From Couchioplanes azureus (lineage in GTDB: Bacteria > Actinomycetota > Actinomycetes > Mycobacteriales > Micromonosporaceae), in contig NZ_BMQY01000002.1 in assembly GCF_014648355.1 (NCBI RefSeq), forward strand, positions 580,389 to 644,388: 64,000 bases of DNA, given 5' to 3'. The notes beneath the pieces are model-generated. The model saw only the letters and a list, made by a program, of their open reading frames with translations, was not told where the DNA came from and searched no databases. Shown here piece by piece: positions 1-13,758 of this stretch. Every line of letters starts with the position of its first letter. Positions within the stretch are counted from its first letter, which is position 1. The position numbers and the translations under genes were made by a program.

Positions 1-605
1 GGGGCCGCGCCGTTCCACAGCACCCCGGCGTCGGCGGAGCTGAGCTTCACCAGGTCCGCCGTCGCGAAGAACTCCTCGACCAGCTCGCGCAGGGCGCCCA
101 CCGCGGCGGCGTCCGGCAGCAGCTTCGGGCGTACGTTGGGATCGAAGACCCGCAGCGGACCCGGCACCGACCAGGCCTTGCGCGCCGCCGAGCGGAAGGG
201 CTCGCGCATCAGCGCGATCGAGCCGGCGTAGAGCACGCCGGCGCCCGCGACCGTCTGCTCGTCGACGTCCTCGGGGCGCACCAGCGCATACGACGGGGGT
301 TCGCCGTAGAACTGGAAGGTCGGCTCCGCGCCCTCGAACGTGGTGACCGCCAGGGTGGTGGGCACGCTCACCCGGGTCGTCGCGGCGGTGCCGACCCCGG
401 TGCGGCGCAGGAACGCGGCGATCCGGTCGCCGAGCGTGTCGTTGCCGAGCGAGCCGACGTAGCGGACCTCGCCGCCGAGACGGGTGACGCCGACCGCGAC
501 GTTGAGGGGCGCGCCGCCGATCGCCTGCCGATAGATCAGCTCGCCGTCACGCTCGGTCTCCAGGAGATCCACGAGCGCTTCCCCGAGCACCACCGCGTAC
601 GCCAT
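1..605 (-). CDS. PfkB-family carbohydrate kinase (partial)
   Basis: Only the N-terminal ~201 residues are present; the gene runs off the left edge. It should phosphorylate a sugar (fructokinase/ribokinase superfamily) using ATP in the cytoplasm; the substrate cannot be told. The protein begins MAYAVVLGEALVDLLE and carries the PfkB N-terminal signature GGAPLNVAVGVTRLGG at about residues 29-44, followed by the small lid domain and the start of the Rossmann-like core. The catalytic GAGD motif lies beyond the window. ATG at 605 is preceded by a good Shine-Dalgarno (GGAGGG). The gene is divergent from the SOD-like gene. Confidence 0.88.
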   Translation of the reverse strand, partial: MAYAVVLGEALVDLLETERDGELIYRQAIGGAPLNVAVGVTRLGGEVRYVGSLGNDTLGDRIAAFLRRTGVGTAATTRVSVPTTLAVTTFEGAEPTFQFYGEPPSYALVRPEDVDEQTVAGAGVLYAGSIALMREPFRSAARKAWSVPGPLRVFDPNVRPKLLPDAAAVGALRELVEEFFATADLVKLSSADAGVLWNGAA

Positions 606-708
606 CTGCGAACCCTCCACGTCCCGCCGCCGTCTGCCGTCAGCCTTCCGTCCGCGGCGGGAGAAAGCCAGCACCCGGCCGATGCTCGCCGGATATGCCG
701 GGTTTTGA

Positions 709-714
709 CATACT
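709..714 (+). promoter_or_regulatory. -10 element of a leaderless transcript (SOD-like gene)
   Basis: CATACT lies 6 nt before the ATG at 721, which has no Shine-Dalgarno. Transcription would start at or next to the ATG. No convincing -35 is seen. Confidence 0.5.
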
Positions 715-720
715 TCGCCC

Positions 721-1395
721 ATGCGCCGTACTCTGCCGCTCCTGGCCGTCGCCCTGGCCGCGCTCGCCGGCTGCTCCGGGACGGGCGGCACCGCCCCCGC
801 GACCACCGTCCCGTCACCGCCGCCGGCCGGCACACCCTGGATCGTCTCCAGCGGCATCGCCGATCCGGACGCCTCCGGTTCCCCGCTGGCGACCGCCTCC
901 GGCCAGGCGCCGCTGACCGTCGGCACGGCGTCCGGCACGTTCCAGCCCGTCCCCGACGGCACCCAGGCCATCACCTACGACTCGGCGGCGGTCCCGCCGG
1001 GCGCGACGGCCCAGGTCAGCGTCGCCACGACCGTCCAGGGCATCCGCGTACGGCTGGCCGTCACCGGCCTGGTGAGCCGCCGGGCGTACGGCGCGCACCT
1101 GCACACGAAGACCTGCACGTCGGTGCCGGACGACGCCGGCCCGCACTACCAGCACCAGGCCGACCCGTCGCAGCCGTCGGTCGACCCGGCGTACGCCAAC
1201 CCCCGCAACGAGGTGTGGCTCGACTTCACCACCGATCCCCGCGGCGCCGCCACGGTCGCGGCGCAACAGAGCTGGACGTTCGATCCGGTGCGCCCGCCCC
1301 GCTCGCTGGTGCTGCATGCGCAGCTCACCCGTACCGATCCCGGCAAGGCGGGCACCGCCGGTGCGCGAGTGGCCTGCCTGACCCTGCGCGGCTGA
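721..1395 (+). CDS. Superoxide dismutase [Cu-Zn]-family lipoprotein
   Basis: This 224-residue exported protein resembles Cu/Zn superoxide dismutase, which disproportionates superoxide outside the cell. A lipobox (LAGC, Cys about residue 18) follows a short hydrophobic signal, so it is probably a lipoprotein. Residues ~30-80 are low-complexity. The SOD-like domain has GAHLHTKTC near residue 125 (the paired copper-site His), GPHYQH, NEVWLDF and a C-terminal LVLHA that could supply the last His. The Zn-loop His spacing is looser than in classic SodC, so some metal sites may be altered; family membership is firmer than enzymatic activity. The start has no Shine-Dalgarno but a -10-like CATACT sits 6 nt upstream. 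Confidence 0.75.
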   Translation: MRRTLPLLAVALAALAGCSGTGGTAPATTVPSPPPAGTPWIVSSGIADPDASGSPLATASGQAPLTVGTASGTFQPVPDGTQAITYDSAAVPPGATAQVSVATTVQGIRVRLAVTGLVSRRAYGAHLHTKTCTSVPDDAGPHYQHQADPSQPSVDPAYANPRNEVWLDFTTDPRGAATVAAQQSWTFDPVRPPRSLVLHAQLTRTDPGKAGTAGARVACLTLRG

Positions 1396-1505
1396 CGTGT
1401 CGCCGGTCACGCCGCACTTCGCCCGCGGTGGCACTCCGGCCGCGAATTCCGTCGCACCGAGGCGGTAACGTCAGGGACGCCACGCGGGAGAAGGGGAGAG
1501 CCACC

Positions 1506-2975
1506 ATGGCCGAGCAAGGCGAGAGCACGACGGCGGCGAAGACGGAATCGCACGACCCCGACTTCCCCGAGGCGTTCCTGCAGTTCATGCGCAGCGGCTG
1601 GCGGGAGGACGCGCTCGAGGTCACGACCAGGCCCGAGGCGCCCAACTATGCCAAGCGCCGGGCGGCGCTCTCCGACGCCTTCCCCGGCGAGACGCTGGTG
1701 ATCCCGACCGGCAACGAGAAGGTGCGCGCCAACGACACCGACTACCCGTTCCGGCCCGGCAGCGACTTCGTCTACCTGACCGGCGACAGCGACCCCGACG
1801 GCGTGCTGGTCCTGCGCCCCAGCGGCTCGGGCCACGACGCGGTGCTCTACACCCACGACCGCAACTCCAAGGCCACCGACGCCTTCTTCCGCAGCCGCAA
1901 CGGCGAGCTGTGGGTCGGGCGCCGGCACACCCTCGGCGAGAAGTCGGCGGAGCTGGGCATCGAGACCGCGTCCTACACCGAGCTCGGCCGGGCGCTCGCC
2001 GACTGCGCGCCGGGCCGCACCCGGGTGCTGCGCGGCCTCGACGCGGCCGTCGACCGGGCCGTACTGCCCTACGACCCCGACCCCGCGGTCCGCCGCGACC
2101 GCGCCCTGGCCAGCGTCATCTCCGAGCTCAAGCTGGTCAAGGACGAGTGGGAGATCGCCCAGCTGCAGGAGGCGATCGACGCGACCGTCCGCGGCTTCGA
2201 GGACGTCGCCCGCGTCCTGCCCGCCGACCGCGGCGTCAAGGAGCGCCTGCTCGAGGGCGTCTTCGCGCTGCGCGCCCGCACGGACGGCAACGACGTCGGC
2301 TACGGCAGCATCGTCGGCGCCGGTGCGCACGCCACGATCCTGCACTGGGTCCGCAACACCGGCGTCACCGTCCCGGGCGAGCTGCTGCTCATGGACATGG
2401 GCGTCGAGGCCCGCTCGTTCTACACCGCCGACGTCACCCGCACGGTCCCGGTCTCCGGCACCTTCACGCCGCTGCAGCGCCAGGTCTACGACATCGTGCA
2501 CGCCTCGCAGCAGGCCGGCATGGACGCGATCAGGCCCGGCGTGAAGTTCCACGACGTCCACCTGACCTGCATGCGGGTGCTCGCCGAGGGCCTGCACGAC
2601 CTCGGCCTGCTCCCGGTGAGCGTCGACGAGGCGATGTCCGAGCAGTCCACGGTCTACCGCCGGTGGACGCTGCACGGCTTCGGCCACATGCTCGGCATCG
2701 ACGTCCACGACTGCAACGCCGCCCGCAAGGAGACCTACCGCGACGGCCCGCTCCAGGAGGGCTACGTCCTGACCGTCGAGCCCGGCCTCTACTTCCAGCC
2801 GGAGGACGACCTCGTCCCCGAGGAGCTCCGCGGCGTCGGCGTCCGCATCGAGGACGACGTCCTGGTCACCGCCGACGGCTGCCGCAACCTGTCGGCCGGC
2901 CTGCCCCGCTCCTCCGCCGACGTCGAGGCCTGGCTGACCTCGCAGCGCGAGGCCGGCCCCCGCCTGCCGGAGTAG
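1506..2975 (+). CDS. pepP: Xaa-Pro aminopeptidase (M24B, aminopeptidase P family)
   Basis: This 489-residue metallopeptidase would remove N-terminal residues preceding proline in the cytoplasm. The N-terminal creatinase/prolidase-like domain covers about residues 40-180 and the pita-bread M24 domain follows. Dinuclear metal ligands are visible: Asp in LLLMDMG (~296), Asp in YTADVTRT (~308), His in HGFGHMLG (~394), Glu in TVEPGLYF (~424) and Glu in VRIEDD (~448). Length is typical of actinobacterial PepP. The frame stays open far upstream, but the ATG at 1506 is chosen because GAAGGGGAG lies just before it and homologs begin in this region. A GC hairpin follows the stop. Confidence 0.93.
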   Translation: MAEQGESTTAAKTESHDPDFPEAFLQFMRSGWREDALEVTTRPEAPNYAKRRAALSDAFPGETLVIPTGNEKVRANDTDYPFRPGSDFVYLTGDSDPDGVLVLRPSGSGHDAVLYTHDRNSKATDAFFRSRNGELWVGRRHTLGEKSAELGIETASYTELGRALADCAPGRTRVLRGLDAAVDRAVLPYDPDPAVRRDRALASVISELKLVKDEWEIAQLQEAIDATVRGFEDVARVLPADRGVKERLLEGVFALRARTDGNDVGYGSIVGAGAHATILHWVRNTGVTVPGELLLMDMGVEARSFYTADVTRTVPVSGTFTPLQRQVYDIVHASQQAGMDAIRPGVKFHDVHLTCMRVLAEGLHDLGLLPVSVDEAMSEQSTVYRRWTLHGFGHMLGIDVHDCNAARKETYRDGPLQEGYVLTVEPGLYFQPEDDLVPEELRGVGVRIEDDVLVTADGCRNLSAGLPRSSADVEAWLTSQREAGPRLPE

Positions 2976-2998
2976 CTCGCCACGCCGGGCCGGCGCAA

Positions 2999-3021
2999 GC
3001 CCGGCCCCTCCAGGGCCGGGC
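2999..3021. terminator. GC-rich hairpin between convergent genes
   Basis: A perfect 9-bp stem (GCCCGGCCC / GGGCCGGGC) with a 5-nt loop lies 23 nt after the pepP stop, with no U-run. It probably terminates pepP and perhaps the convergent gene. Confidence 0.55.
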
Positions 3022-3078
3022 GCTTCGCGCACTGCACCGCGGTAGCGGGTTCGCGACGTCCGGATAGCGTTCTGTGCG

Positions 3079-3450
3079 CTACGCGAAGTCCATGACCGCC
3101 CGGCGGCCCAGCTGCTCGGCGCAGAGCCGATCGGCGCGTTCGCGGGCGAACTTCGCGTCCCGTTGCGCCGTGGCGGCCTGGTCGATCAGCCGGTCGGCGG
3201 CGACGGCGCGCTGGTGAGCGCGTTCGCGGGCCCGGGCGGCCTCAGCGCGCAGGGCTTCGACCCGTTCGCGGATCGGGGATCGGCCACTACTGTCTTCCAC
3301 CCCTTCATGCACACGTGGGGCGGACGAGACGTCAACATCGACCCTTTCGGAGGCTCGTTCTCCGGTGAGGCTCGACGTGATTCGTGCAAACCTGACCGAC
3401 GTGGGCCGGTTCGGGGTGCGAGGGTCGGAGGACCGCCATGGCGGTGACAT
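3079..3450 (-). CDS. Small coiled-coil protein of unknown function
   Basis: The family is not recognised. The C-terminal ~65 residues are rich in Arg, Ala and Glu with a heptad-like pattern (RERVEALRAEAARARERAHQ and similar), so one long coiled-coil helix is likely. The end reads RRAVMDFA. The N-terminal ~55 residues look poorly conserved and the true start is uncertain: the ATG at 3450 gives 123 residues, while in-frame GTG codons near the middle would give about 70. It converges on pepP and its upstream edge overlaps the remains of an AraC-type regulator on the other strand. The helix-forming composition supports a real product; expression is unproven. Confidence 0.45.
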   Translation of the reverse strand: MSPPWRSSDPRTPNRPTSVRFARITSSLTGERASERVDVDVSSAPRVHEGVEDSSGRSPIRERVEALRAEAARARERAHQRAVAADRLIDQAATAQRDAKFARERADRLCAEQLGRRAVMDFA

Positions 3451-4054
3451 CGGTACCGGTCGTGCGAGGCACGATGCAGTCGCGCGATCTCGGCGAAGTC
3501 CATGACGTGATGAGCCGGCGGTACGTCGAGCACCGCGCCCGGATGGTAGGAAACGCCGACGGGTTCATGTTCCGCACCGCGGCGGCGAGGCCGGTGCGCT
3601 GACCGTCGATCAGCTCACCTACCCGGCGTGCATGGCGATCACGGCGGAGCCGTTCACGTCGCTGCTGATCGTCTCGACACCCCCCACCGGCTACCTGCTG
3701 AGGGTCCGCCTCGAACGCGCCCACCGAGACCTGCAGCCGCAGAAAAGCCCGGAACCCGGCAGACCGCCGCCCATCCGCAGGTGGGACGAGCGAACCGCGC
3801 CAACGGCAGGCAGGCGTGACAAGGTCCGTCCCGGGGCGGACCATCTTCCGACGCGGCCGGAGTGGACCGCTCAGCCTGCGATCTCCCTGTGGGCGCAGCT
3901 CAAGACCGCCGTCGACGACCACATAGGCCGCAGCGAGCCGGTCCCGCGCGACCTGTACCACCGGATCGTCGGCTGGCAACGGCCCGGGGCGGCTCCATCA
4001 AGGGTTGAATTCTTGCGGGCTATGGAAGAATTTACATGGGCAAGGCATCGGTAA
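3438..4054 (+). pseudogene. Remnant of an AraC-family transcriptional regulator
   Basis: The ATG at 3438 opens a frame reading TMQSRDLGEVHDVMSRRYVE, typical of the N-terminal ligand domain of AraC-like activators (AraC_binding_2 type). The frame stops at about 3602. A +1 shift restores the same domain: EAGALTVDQLTYPACMAI, then TAEPFTSLLIVSTP to ~3680. Directly after this the sequence reads GYLLRVRLERAHRDLQ (about 3688-3735), which matches the distal part of an AraC HTH domain. The rest of the ligand domain and the first HTH are missing, so at least one frameshift and one large internal deletion have occurred. The frame stays open to 4054 as unrelated-looking sequence ending RAMEEFTWARHR, which I do not recognise. 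Confidence 0.6.
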
Positions 4055-4129
4055 CCGCCACTTAACGGCGCCCGGCGAGACTCCCCTGCGGCCGCGGGAA
4101 CACCGCGGCCGCGCAGAGGGGGTAGATCG

Positions 4130-6619
4130 TTGTCTGTCCACCGCCGGCCGGGGAGGGCGCTCGTCGCGGCGCTCGCCCTGGCGTTGACCACCGTCGCGGT
4201 GCCCGCTCACGCGGCGCCCGGGGACTCCAAGATCGAGCCGCGGCTGCGCGCCCAGCTCGCGGCGAATGCCGGCGCCACCTTCTGGGTGGTGCTGCGGGAC
4301 CGGGCCGACCTGGGGCCGGCCCGGCGCGCCACCGGGACCCAGCGGGCCGAGCGGGTCCACCGGATCGCCACCGAGCATGCCGCGCGCAGCCAGGCCTCGG
4401 TGCGCGCGCTGCTGACGGCCCGCCGGGCGAGCTTCACGCCGTACTGGATCGCCAACACCGTCCGGGTCACCGGGGACGCCCGCCTCGCCGCGGCCGTCGC
4501 CGCCCGGCCCGAGGTCAGCCGGGTGCTCGCGGACAAGGTGGTCCCGCTGCCCAAGCTGACGCCCGCCGCCGCGCTCCCCCGCGTCCGCAGCGGCGCGCAG
4601 AACGCCGAGTGGAACCTCGCCCGCGTGCAGGCCCCCCGGGTGTGGGACGACCTGAGCGTCCGTGGCGACGGGATCGTCGTCGCCACCGTCGACACCGGGG
4701 TGCAGTACGACCACCCGGCGCTCGCCGCGAGCTACCGGGGCCGGGCGGCGGACGGCACGCTCCGGCACGACTACTCGTGGTTCGACCCGACCGGCCTGTG
4801 CGCCGACGGCGTACCGTGCGACAACGCCGGGCACGGCACCCACACGACCGGCACGATGGTCGGCCTCGACGGTGACCACGCGATCGGCGTGGCGCCCGGC
4901 GCCCGGTGGATCGCCGCCAAGGGGTGCGAGTCGAACGCCTGCTCCACCGCGTCGCTGCTCGCCGCCGGCCAGTGGATCGTCGCGCCGACCGACCGGGCGG
5001 GGAACGCCCCGCGGCCCGACCTCGCCCCCGACGTGGTGAACAACTCCTGGGGCGGCTGGGGGTTCGATCCGTGGTACGCGCAGATCGTCGACGCGTGGGT
5101 GGCGGCCGGCATCTTCCCGGCGTTCTCCAACGGCAACGCCGGCCCCGGGTGCGCCAGCGCCGGTTCCCCGGGCAACTACGCCGCGGCGTACGCCAGCGGC
5201 GCCCACGACCCGGCCGGCGCCATCGCCTCCTTCTCGAGCCGGGGCGGCGGCCAGGACGGCACCGTCAAGCCCGACATCGCCGCGCCCGGTGTCGACGTCC
5301 TCTCCAGCGTGCCGGGCGGGTACGCCAGCTACAGCGGCACGTCGATGGCGTCGCCGCACACCGCGGCGACGGTCGCCCTGCTCTGGTCGGCGGTGCCCGG
5401 CCTGCGGCGCGACATCGCCACCACGCGCCAGGTGCTCGACGCCACCGCCACGGACACCGACGACACCTCGTGCGGCGGCACCCCGGCCGACAACCAGGTG
5501 TACGGCGAGGGCCGGCTGGACGCGTACGCGGCGGTGTCCGGGGCCCGGCAACCGTCCGGCGTGCTCGCCGGCACCGTGACCGCGGAGGGCGCCGCACTCT
5601 CCGGGGCGACGGTCTCCGTCACCGGCACGGTGGCGCGGCAGGGCAGCACCGGCCCGGACGGCGCCTACCGGCTGGCGCTGCTCCCGCCGGGCACCTACGA
5701 GGCCACGATCACCCGGTACGGCTACCGTGCCATCGCCCGTACCGTGGTGGTCGCCGCCGGAGAGACCGCCCGGCTGGAGGCAAACCTGGAGCCGGCACCG
5801 GCCGCGACCCTGACCGGAACGGTCACCGGCACGCGGGGGCCGGTCGCCGGGGCGACGGTCGGGTTCGCCGGCACGCCCGCCACCACCCGGACCGACGCCG
5901 GCGGCCGGTTCACCCTGACCGCCCCGACCGGCCGGTACGAGCTGCGGGTGCAGCCGCGCGACGGCTGCGACGGCGTACGCACCCGCGGTATCGACTTCAC
6001 CGGCGACACGACGGTCGACCTCCCGCTGCCCGCCCACCGTGACGCCTACGGCTACTCGTGCGCGGCGACCGCCGGCGGCTACGCCGAGGGCACCCGGCGG
6101 CTGGAGCCGGACGGCCCCGACGACGGGACGGCCCGGATCGACCTGCCGTTCCCGCTGCCGTTCTACGGGGATCCGCAGCTGGCGGCATGGGTGTCGGTCA
6201 ACGGCCAGATCGCGTTCGGCGGGCCGGAGACGGCGTTCACCAACCTCGCCATCCCGGACCCGCTGCCGCCCAACCACATGATCTCGGCGTTCTGGGACGA
6301 CCTGTACGTCGACGAGCTGGGCGGCATCTACACCGCCAGCGGCGCCGACACGGTGGTCGTCGAGTGGCGCAACGTGCGGTTCTACGGTGACCCGTCGCAA
6401 CGCATCTCGATCAGCGTGGTGCTGGGTCGCGACGGCACGATCGCCGTGCACCACCGGGGCCTGCAGGGCGCCCTGGCCGACGGCGGCAGCGCCACCATCG
6501 GCATCGAGAACGCCGACGGCACGGACGGGCTGCAGTTCTCGTACGGTGCCGGCGTGGTCAGCGAGGGCGGCGGCGTGACCTTCCGCCCGCCCGGCGCCCC
6601 ACGGCTCCGGGGCCGCTGA
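4130..6619 (+). CDS. Secreted S8 serine protease (subtilase) with C-terminal accessory domains
   Basis: This 829-residue exported endopeptidase starts at TTG 4130 with a signal peptide (hydrophobic ALALTTVAVPAHA, cleavage near residue 28). A propeptide-like segment (~30-150) is followed by the subtilisin domain: Asp in VATVDTGV (~188), His in GHGTHTTG (~236), oxyanion Asn in SNGNAGP (~334) and Ser in GTSMASPH (~404). Two carboxypeptidase-regulatory-like beta-sandwich repeats follow (~480-560 and ~562-625; SGATVSVTG and AGATVGFAG strands). A final domain (~640-829) is of unknown type. The architecture recalls bacillopeptidase F-like subtilases. The role is probably extracellular protein degradation. 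The TTG start is supported by the signal peptide; upstream Shine-Dalgarno is weak (GAGGGGG). Confidence 0.92.
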   Translation: MSVHRRPGRALVAALALALTTVAVPAHAAPGDSKIEPRLRAQLAANAGATFWVVLRDRADLGPARRATGTQRAERVHRIATEHAARSQASVRALLTARRASFTPYWIANTVRVTGDARLAAAVAARPEVSRVLADKVVPLPKLTPAAALPRVRSGAQNAEWNLARVQAPRVWDDLSVRGDGIVVATVDTGVQYDHPALAASYRGRAADGTLRHDYSWFDPTGLCADGVPCDNAGHGTHTTGTMVGLDGDHAIGVAPGARWIAAKGCESNACSTASLLAAGQWIVAPTDRAGNAPRPDLAPDVVNNSWGGWGFDPWYAQIVDAWVAAGIFPAFSNGNAGPGCASAGSPGNYAAAYASGAHDPAGAIASFSSRGGGQDGTVKPDIAAPGVDVLSSVPGGYASYSGTSMASPHTAATVALLWSAVPGLRRDIATTRQVLDATATDTDDTSCGGTPADNQVYGEGRLDAYAAVSGARQPSGVLAGTVTAEGAALSGATVSVTGTVARQGSTGPDGAYRLALLPPGTYEATITRYGYRAIARTVVVAAGETARLEANLEPAPAATLTGTVTGTRGPVAGATVGFAGTPATTRTDAGGRFTLTAPTGRYELRVQPRDGCDGVRTRGIDFTGDTTVDLPLPAHRDAYGYSCAATAGGYAEGTRRLEPDGPDDGTARIDLPFPLPFYGDPQLAAWVSVNGQIAFGGPETAFTNLAIPDPLPPNHMISAFWDDLYVDELGGIYTASGADTVVVEWRNVRFYGDPSQRISISVVLGRDGTIAVHHRGLQGALADGGSATIGIENADGTDGLQFSYGAGVVSEGGGVTFRPPGAPRLRGR

Positions 6620-6624
6620 GACGG

Positions 6625-6658
6625 CCGCCCCCGGCCGGACCGTGCCGGTCGGGGGCGG
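6625..6658. terminator. Bidirectional terminator between subtilase and pullulanase
   Basis: A 14-bp stem (CCGCCCCCGGCCGG with CCGGTCGGGGGCGG, one G-U pair) and a 6-nt loop lie 5 nt after the subtilase stop, between convergent genes. There is no U-run. Confidence 0.75.
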
Positions 6659-6713
6659 TCCCCGGAGGTCAGGCGCGGTCCGGGGACGTCCGGCGCACCG
6701 CAGAGACCGACGC

Positions 6714-9959
<3,246 letters not shown>

Positions 9960-9991
9960 CTCGCCATGATGGCATCGGCGTCCGACGGTTT

Positions 9992-10381
9992 TCAGCGCGT
10001 GGCGATGACCGTGGTGATCCGCGGCCCGTCGACGTCGGTTCGGATCAGGTAGCGGTAGCGCTCGCCGGGCACCGCGTTGCCGAGGCTGTCGAGGTATTCC
10101 CACTCGACCGCGACCATCGCCAGCGCGTCACTGAGCCACTGCACGTCGTGCAGCTGCGCGTGTGCGGCCACGATCTGCTGTTCCTGGTACGCCGGGGCCG
10201 CCCCGAGGAACGACAGCGCGACCGCCGCCGGCGAGGCGAACGTGAAGCTGTACGAGTCGGAGACGACCAGGCCGGGCAGCGCGTAGCAGCCCGCCACCGC
10301 CGCCACGTCGCCCCGGGTCAGCGCGGAGCCATAGCGGTCGAAGAAGTCGGTGAGAGCCTCGAGGTCGGTGAAGGACTGCAC
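9992..10381 (-). CDS. SnoaL/NTF2-like fold protein
   Basis: This 129-residue protein has the pattern of small NTF2-like/SnoaL domains: a helical start (SFTDLEALTDFFDRYGSAL), ALPGLVVSD, a VALSFLGA helix and C-terminal strands (MVAVEWEYLDS, YRYLIRTD, ITTVIATR). Such domains act as small enzymes or binding pockets; nothing identifies a substrate. The start is GTG at 10381. It ends 32 nt before the pullulanase GTG on the same strand, so the two may be co-transcribed. It is divergent from acnA. Confidence 0.6.
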   Translation of the reverse strand: MQSFTDLEALTDFFDRYGSALTRGDVAAVAGCYALPGLVVSDSYSFTFASPAAVALSFLGAAPAYQEQQIVAAHAQLHDVQWLSDALAMVAVEWEYLDSLGNAVPGERYRYLIRTDVDGPRITTVIATR

Positions 10382-10429
10382 GGAACGCGGTGTTCCCGAT
10401 GATCACCCCGGGTAAACCTCCGGACCGGG

Positions 10430-10459
10430 TTGCACGCAATAACAAGACGGACGTACGGT
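10430..10459 (+). promoter_or_regulatory. Candidate acnA promoter with overlapping AcnR-like site
   Basis: TTGCAC (10430-10435) and TACGGT (10454-10459) are separated by 18 nt, a plausible sigma-70-type pair. The -10 overlaps ACGTACGG (10451-10458). The same octamer occurs inside the palindrome CCGTACGTACGG upstream of the AcnR-like gene, so this is a candidate repressor site. Confidence 0.45.
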
Positions 10460-10480
10460 TTACGGAAGACGTGAACCCTG

Positions 10481-10498
10481 AGTTAGGTAGCCCTAACT
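10481..10498 (+). promoter_or_regulatory. Iron-box-like inverted repeat upstream of acnA
   Basis: AGTTAGG-TAGC-CCTAACT is a perfect 7-bp inverted repeat with a 4-nt spacer. The TTAGG...CCTAA arms match the half-sites of DtxR/IdeR/DmdR iron-dependent repressors. It lies between the promoter and the start of an Fe-S enzyme gene, where binding could block transcription. Regulator assignment is inference. Confidence 0.5.
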
Positions 10499-10569
10499 GG
10501 CGGGCGGCCGTCACCGGTGCGACAGACTGCTGAGGACTACTCACAGTCGCTGGGTGTGAAGGAGATGAC

Positions 10570-13341
<2,772 letters not shown>

Positions 13342-13357
13342 CGCGTACGCTCGCGGA

Positions 13358-13394
13358 AACGCCCCGCCGTCCCGGATGGACGGCGGGGCGTTTT
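13358..13394 (+). terminator. Intrinsic terminator of acnA
   Basis: A perfect 15-bp stem (AACGCCCCGCCGTCC and its complement), 5-nt loop and TTTT tract lie 16 nt after the acnA stop. Confidence 0.93.
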
Positions 13395-13427
13395 CCGTCG
13401 GCGTACCCGCGGCCTCGTCACAGGTCG

Positions 13428-13433
13428 TAAGCT
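13428..13433 (+). promoter_or_regulatory. -10 element of a leaderless transcript (DUF2630 gene)
   Basis: TAAGCT lies 6 nt before the ATG at 13440 and no Shine-Dalgarno is present. Confidence 0.5.
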
Positions 13434-13439
13434 CACGCC

Positions 13440-13685
13440 ATGGATGACAAGTCGGTGCTGGACCGCATCCACGGCCTGGTGGACGAGGAGCACAAGCTGC
13501 GCGAGCAGCTCCGCCGCGGCGAGATCAGCGGCGAGGAGGAGCGCACCCGGCTCCAGGAGGTCGAGGAGTCCCTCGACCAGTGCTGGGACCTGCTGCGCCG
13601 GCGGCGGGCCGCCCGGGAGGCCGGAAACGACCCGGACGCCGAGCGGGCCCACAGCACCGGCGAGGTGGAGAGCTACCTCCAGTGA
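13440..13685 (+). CDS. DUF2630 family protein
   Basis: This 81-residue protein is highly charged and almost entirely helical: SVLDRIHGLVDEEHKLREQL, then EERTRLQEVEESLDQCWDLL and RRRRAAREAG. It matches the small conserved actinobacterial DUF2630 family, whose role is unknown; a two-helix coiled coil is likely. The DQCWDLLRRRRA segment is the family's most recognisable part. It probably starts at the ATG at 13440 on a leaderless mRNA. It stands alone between the acnA terminator and a hairpin facing the RIO kinase. Confidence 0.85.
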   Translation: MDDKSVLDRIHGLVDEEHKLREQLRRGEISGEEERTRLQEVEESLDQCWDLLRRRRAAREAGNDPDAERAHSTGEVESYLQ

Positions 13686-13699
13686 CGCGGCACCGGCCG

Positions 13700-13723
13700 C
13701 GGCCGCCGGGTGGCCGGCGGCCG
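13700..13723. terminator. Bidirectional hairpin between convergent genes
   Basis: A perfect 10-bp stem (CGGCCGCCGG / CCGGCGGCCG) with a GTGG loop lies 14 nt after the DUF2630 stop and about 35 nt beyond the RIO kinase stop. No U-run. Confidence 0.6.
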
Positions 13724-13758
13724 GGGGCCGGATCGCGCCCGGCGCGATGCCGCGCGGC

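Noticed and set aside
3083-3504. A 14-bp direct repeat (GCGAAGTCCATGAC at 3083 and 3491) as a possible insertion footprint
   Set aside because: Exact repeats of this size are expected by chance in a window this long, and the copies lie in unrelated contexts.
3998-6454. An 818-residue frame antisense to the subtilase
   Set aside because: Low-complexity translation; the sense strand carries a full catalytic triad and signal peptide.
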